DNA from: Paenibacillus zeirhizosphaerae
GTDB lineage: Bacteria > Bacillota > Bacilli > Paenibacillales > Paenibacillaceae
DNA length: 64,000 nt
Assembly: GCF_030705605.1 (NCBI RefSeq)
Contig: NZ_JAPCKK010000001.1
Span: forward strand, 62,001-126,000
Direction: 5' to 3'
Positions 62,457 to 64,000 of this stretch are shown piece by piece. The translations under genes and the position numbers were made by a program. How positions within the stretch are numbered: position 1 is the stretch's first letter; every line of letters starts with the position of its first letter. Below the pieces are notes generated by a model, which worked only from the letters and a program-made list of their open reading frames with translations, ran no database searches and was not told where the DNA came from.

Positions 62457-63353
62457 ATGGAAGTCCACGTAAATCAACATCGAGTCAATGCACACACTGT
62501 GCATGCGGACCGCGCACGTATGCTGATATCCTGTCCGGATGGTCCGGGGATCGTGGCGGCCGTTTCCCGTTTCCTTCATGAACATGGGGCTAATATCGTG
62601 CAATCGGATCAATACACTATGGACCCGGAAGGCGGCATGTTCTTCATGCGTGTTGAATTCGACCTGCCGCAGTTGGAAGCATCCCTGCCCAAGCTGGAGC
62701 AGGATTTCAGCACGGTCGCGGAGCAGTTCCGTATGGAGTGGCGCATCTCCAGTGTCAGCCGGAAAAAGAAGCTTGCGATCTTTGTATCCAAGGAAGATCA
62801 TTGTCTGGTTGAACTGATTTGGCAATGGCAAGCGGGAGATCTGGATGCCGACATCGCCATGATAGTAAGCAATCACCCGGATATGAAGGAGTATGTGGAG
62901 TCTTTCGGTATCCCTTACCATCATATTCCTGTTACTCAGGATATGAAGCCTGAAGCCGAGCGCCGCCAGCTTGAAGTGATTGGCAGCGATATTGACGTCA
63001 TTATCCTTGCACGGTATATGCAGATTATTTCACCGAAGTTTATCGAGCATTACAGGAACCGGATCATTAACATCCACCATTCCTTCCTTCCTGCATTTGT
63101 AGGGGGCAAGCCTTACGCTCAGGCATATAACCGCGGGGTGAAAATTATTGGGGCCACCGCGCATTATGTAACTGAGGAGCTTGACGGGGGACCTATTATC
63201 GAGCAAGACGTTCAGCGTGTCAGCCATCGGGACGATGTCACTGAATTGAAGCGCATAGGCCGCACGATTGAGCGTGTTGTTTTGGCCCGTGCGGTGAAAT
63301 GGCACGTCGAAGACCGGATTTTGGTACACGAAAATAAAACCGTAGTATTTTAG
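62457..63353 (+). CDS. purU: Formyltetrahydrofolate deformylase
   Basis: Hydrolyses 10-formyl-tetrahydrofolate to formate and tetrahydrofolate, balancing the one-carbon pool fed by the glycine cleavage genes in this window. An N-terminal ACT domain (about 20-100: 'LISCPDGPGIVAAVSRFLHEHG') is followed by a formyltransferase domain with the Asn-His-Asp triad in 'IINIHHSFLPAF' and 'THYVTEELDGGPII'-like 'AHYVTEELDGGPI'. 298 residues from ATG 62457, 11 bases after AGGAGGG. It begins 25 bp after nfo, so probably shares its transcript. Confidence 0.94.
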   Translation: MEVHVNQHRVNAHTVHADRARMLISCPDGPGIVAAVSRFLHEHGANIVQSDQYTMDPEGGMFFMRVEFDLPQLEASLPKLEQDFSTVAEQFRMEWRISSVSRKKKLAIFVSKEDHCLVELIWQWQAGDLDADIAMIVSNHPDMKEYVESFGIPYHHIPVTQDMKPEAERRQLEVIGSDIDVIILARYMQIISPKFIEHYRNRIINIHHSFLPAFVGGKPYAQAYNRGVKIIGATAHYVTEELDGGPIIEQDVQRVSHRDDVTELKRIGRTIERVVLARAVKWHVEDRILVHENKTVVF

Positions 63354-63360
63354 TTATACA

Positions 63361-63412
63361 GGGGAGCAGTTCTATGGTGTTTGAATACCAGAGCGGCTCC
63401 CTTGCTGTTTTT
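63361..63412 (+). terminator. Possible terminator after purU
   Basis: GGGAGC (63362-63367) pairs with GCTCCC (63396-63401), with GGT/ACC inside the loop. T-rich sequence begins a few bases later, so efficiency is uncertain. Confidence 0.45.
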
Positions 63413-63499
63413 GAGGGTTCAACAGAGCTCCCTAAATACAAATTCCGGCAATATCATACATGGAATTTACGGTTCGGGTTAATGACGATGATCTATAAC

Positions 63500-63522
63500 G
63501 GGTATATTGAGTATATATACCC
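63500..63522. promoter_or_regulatory. Perfect 8-bp dyad upstream of transketolase
   Basis: GGGTATAT (63500-63507) and ATATACCC (63515-63522) are inverted copies with a 7-bp centre, 180 bp before tkt. They may be an operator. The rest of the 349-bp gap (63354-63702) holds the purU terminator and a TACAAT-like box near 63553. Confidence 0.3.
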
Positions 63523-63702
63523 CTGAGTATGGTAAACCTCGGCGGCAAGTGGTACAATACAGGAGTAATGAATAAGTCAAAATGAAAGATTCAAGCGGAT
63601 TAAATCGCATTGAGAGACTGGTGTAATAAAATTGCTGCCGGGTTCTGTTTGCGAAATCCAGAAACCATCTGGCATAGTTCAACAATTACGAGGAGGATAA
63701 TC

Positions 63703-64000
63703 ATGACTGACCAGAATCAAGAAATGATTCATAAGGACGAGAACTCTACTATTGACAATCTGTCGATCACTACCATCCGTACGCTGGCTATTGACGCCAT
63801 CGAGAAAGCGAAATCCGGTCATCCAGGCATGCCGATGGGCTCCGCTCCGATGGGCTATCAATTGTTCGCGAAGACAATGAAGCATAATCCGGATCAGCCG
63901 ACATGGATTAACCGCGACCGTTTTGTTTTGTCCGCTGGACACGGTTCCATGCTGCTGTACAGCCTGCTGCACCTGAGTGGCTACGATCTTCCAATGGAGG
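63703..64000 (+). CDS. tkt: Transketolase, N-terminal part (cut by window edge)
   Basis: The first 99 codons of transketolase, the thiamine-diphosphate enzyme moving two-carbon units between pentose and hexose phosphates. '[23 protein letters not shown]', with the conserved His, and '[25 protein letters not shown]' regions are diagnostic. ATG 63703 follows ACGAGGAGGATAATC. About 570 residues lie beyond the edge. Confidence 0.95.
   Translation, partial: MTDQNQEMIHKDENSTIDNLSITTIRTLAIDAIEKAKSGHPGMPMGSAPMGYQLFAKTMKHNPDQPTWINRDRFVLSAGHGSMLLYSLLHLSGYDLPME

Noticed and set aside
1-64000. CRISPR arrays, tRNA or rRNA genes, insertion sequences with transposase
   Set aside because: No regularly spaced repeats, cloverleaf genes or transposase-like proteins were found on reading the window.

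Overview
The window looks like a chromosome segment of a Paenibacillus-type bacterium (low-GC Gram-positive, Bacilli). Supporting signs are strong AGGAGG-type ribosome sites, TTGACA/TATAAT promoters, many intrinsic terminators, the split glycine decarboxylase GcvPA/GcvPB, the Firmicute-type GalT, GlcT-controlled ptsG-ptsH-ptsI, and an mtlA-mtlR-mtlF-mtlD mannitol operon. No rRNA, tRNA, CRISPR array, integrase or intact transposase gene was recognised.

Layout. 1-4700: a truncated membrane acyltransferase, an HAD phosphatase coupled to a sirtuin, an aldo/keto reductase and an AraC-type regulator. 4.9-8.7 kb: the Leloir operon galK-galE-galT. 8.9-10.1 kb: an iron alcohol dehydrogenase. 10.3-15.6 kb: the glucose PTS (glcT, RNA antiterminator target, ptsG, ptsH, ptsI). 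15.6-17.5 kb: a repeat-like dyad element and an unrecognised two-gene cassette. 17.6-22.5 kb: the glycine cleavage genes gcvT-gcvPA-gcvPB behind a tandem glycine riboswitch on the minus strand, with gcvH diverging on the plus strand. 23-28.2 kb: mannitol uptake and oxidation. 28.5-31.8 kb: an intracellular-type pullulanase and the L25/Ctc ribosomal protein. 31.9 kb: a truncated msrA remnant, after which an arginine/peptide catabolic cluster begins (IclR regulator, RocB-like peptidase, ornithine aminotransferase, complete Opp-type ABC importer, M14 carboxypeptidase, FMN flavoprotein), ending at a terminator near 43.97 kb. 44-48 kb: two secreted proteins and a DUF1349-like protein.

The most unusual part is 48.1-60.1 kb, a divergent Tad/Flp-type secretion or pilus locus. 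It opens with a protein kinase that has lost both metal-binding residues and is therefore probably a pseudokinase. Next come a strong promoter and a short leader holding an intrinsic terminator, then a CpaB/SAF-like membrane protein, two CpaE/MinD-like proteins with degraded P-loops, a membrane-anchored CpaF-type ATPase, one long protein that appears to fuse TadB and TadC, four small single-pass membrane proteins in the place of pilins or pseudopilins, and a membrane FHA-domain protein. No prepilin peptidase, classical Flp pilin or PP2C phosphatase lies in the window. The arrangement suggests an envelope machine controlled by kinase/FHA recognition in which several nucleotide-binding modules have become structural.

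60.1-64 kb: a TIGR01777-type epimerase with no standard start codon, endonuclease IV with a C-terminal extension, formyltetrahydrofolate deformylase, and the first third of a transketolase gene cut by the window edge.

Most of the window is central sugar metabolism: galactose, glucose and mannitol enter glycolysis, pullulanase trims alpha-glucans, and transketolase links to pentoses. The gcv genes and PurU feed and drain the one-carbon folate pool. The 32-44 kb cluster would take up peptides and convert arginine or ornithine products to glutamate.
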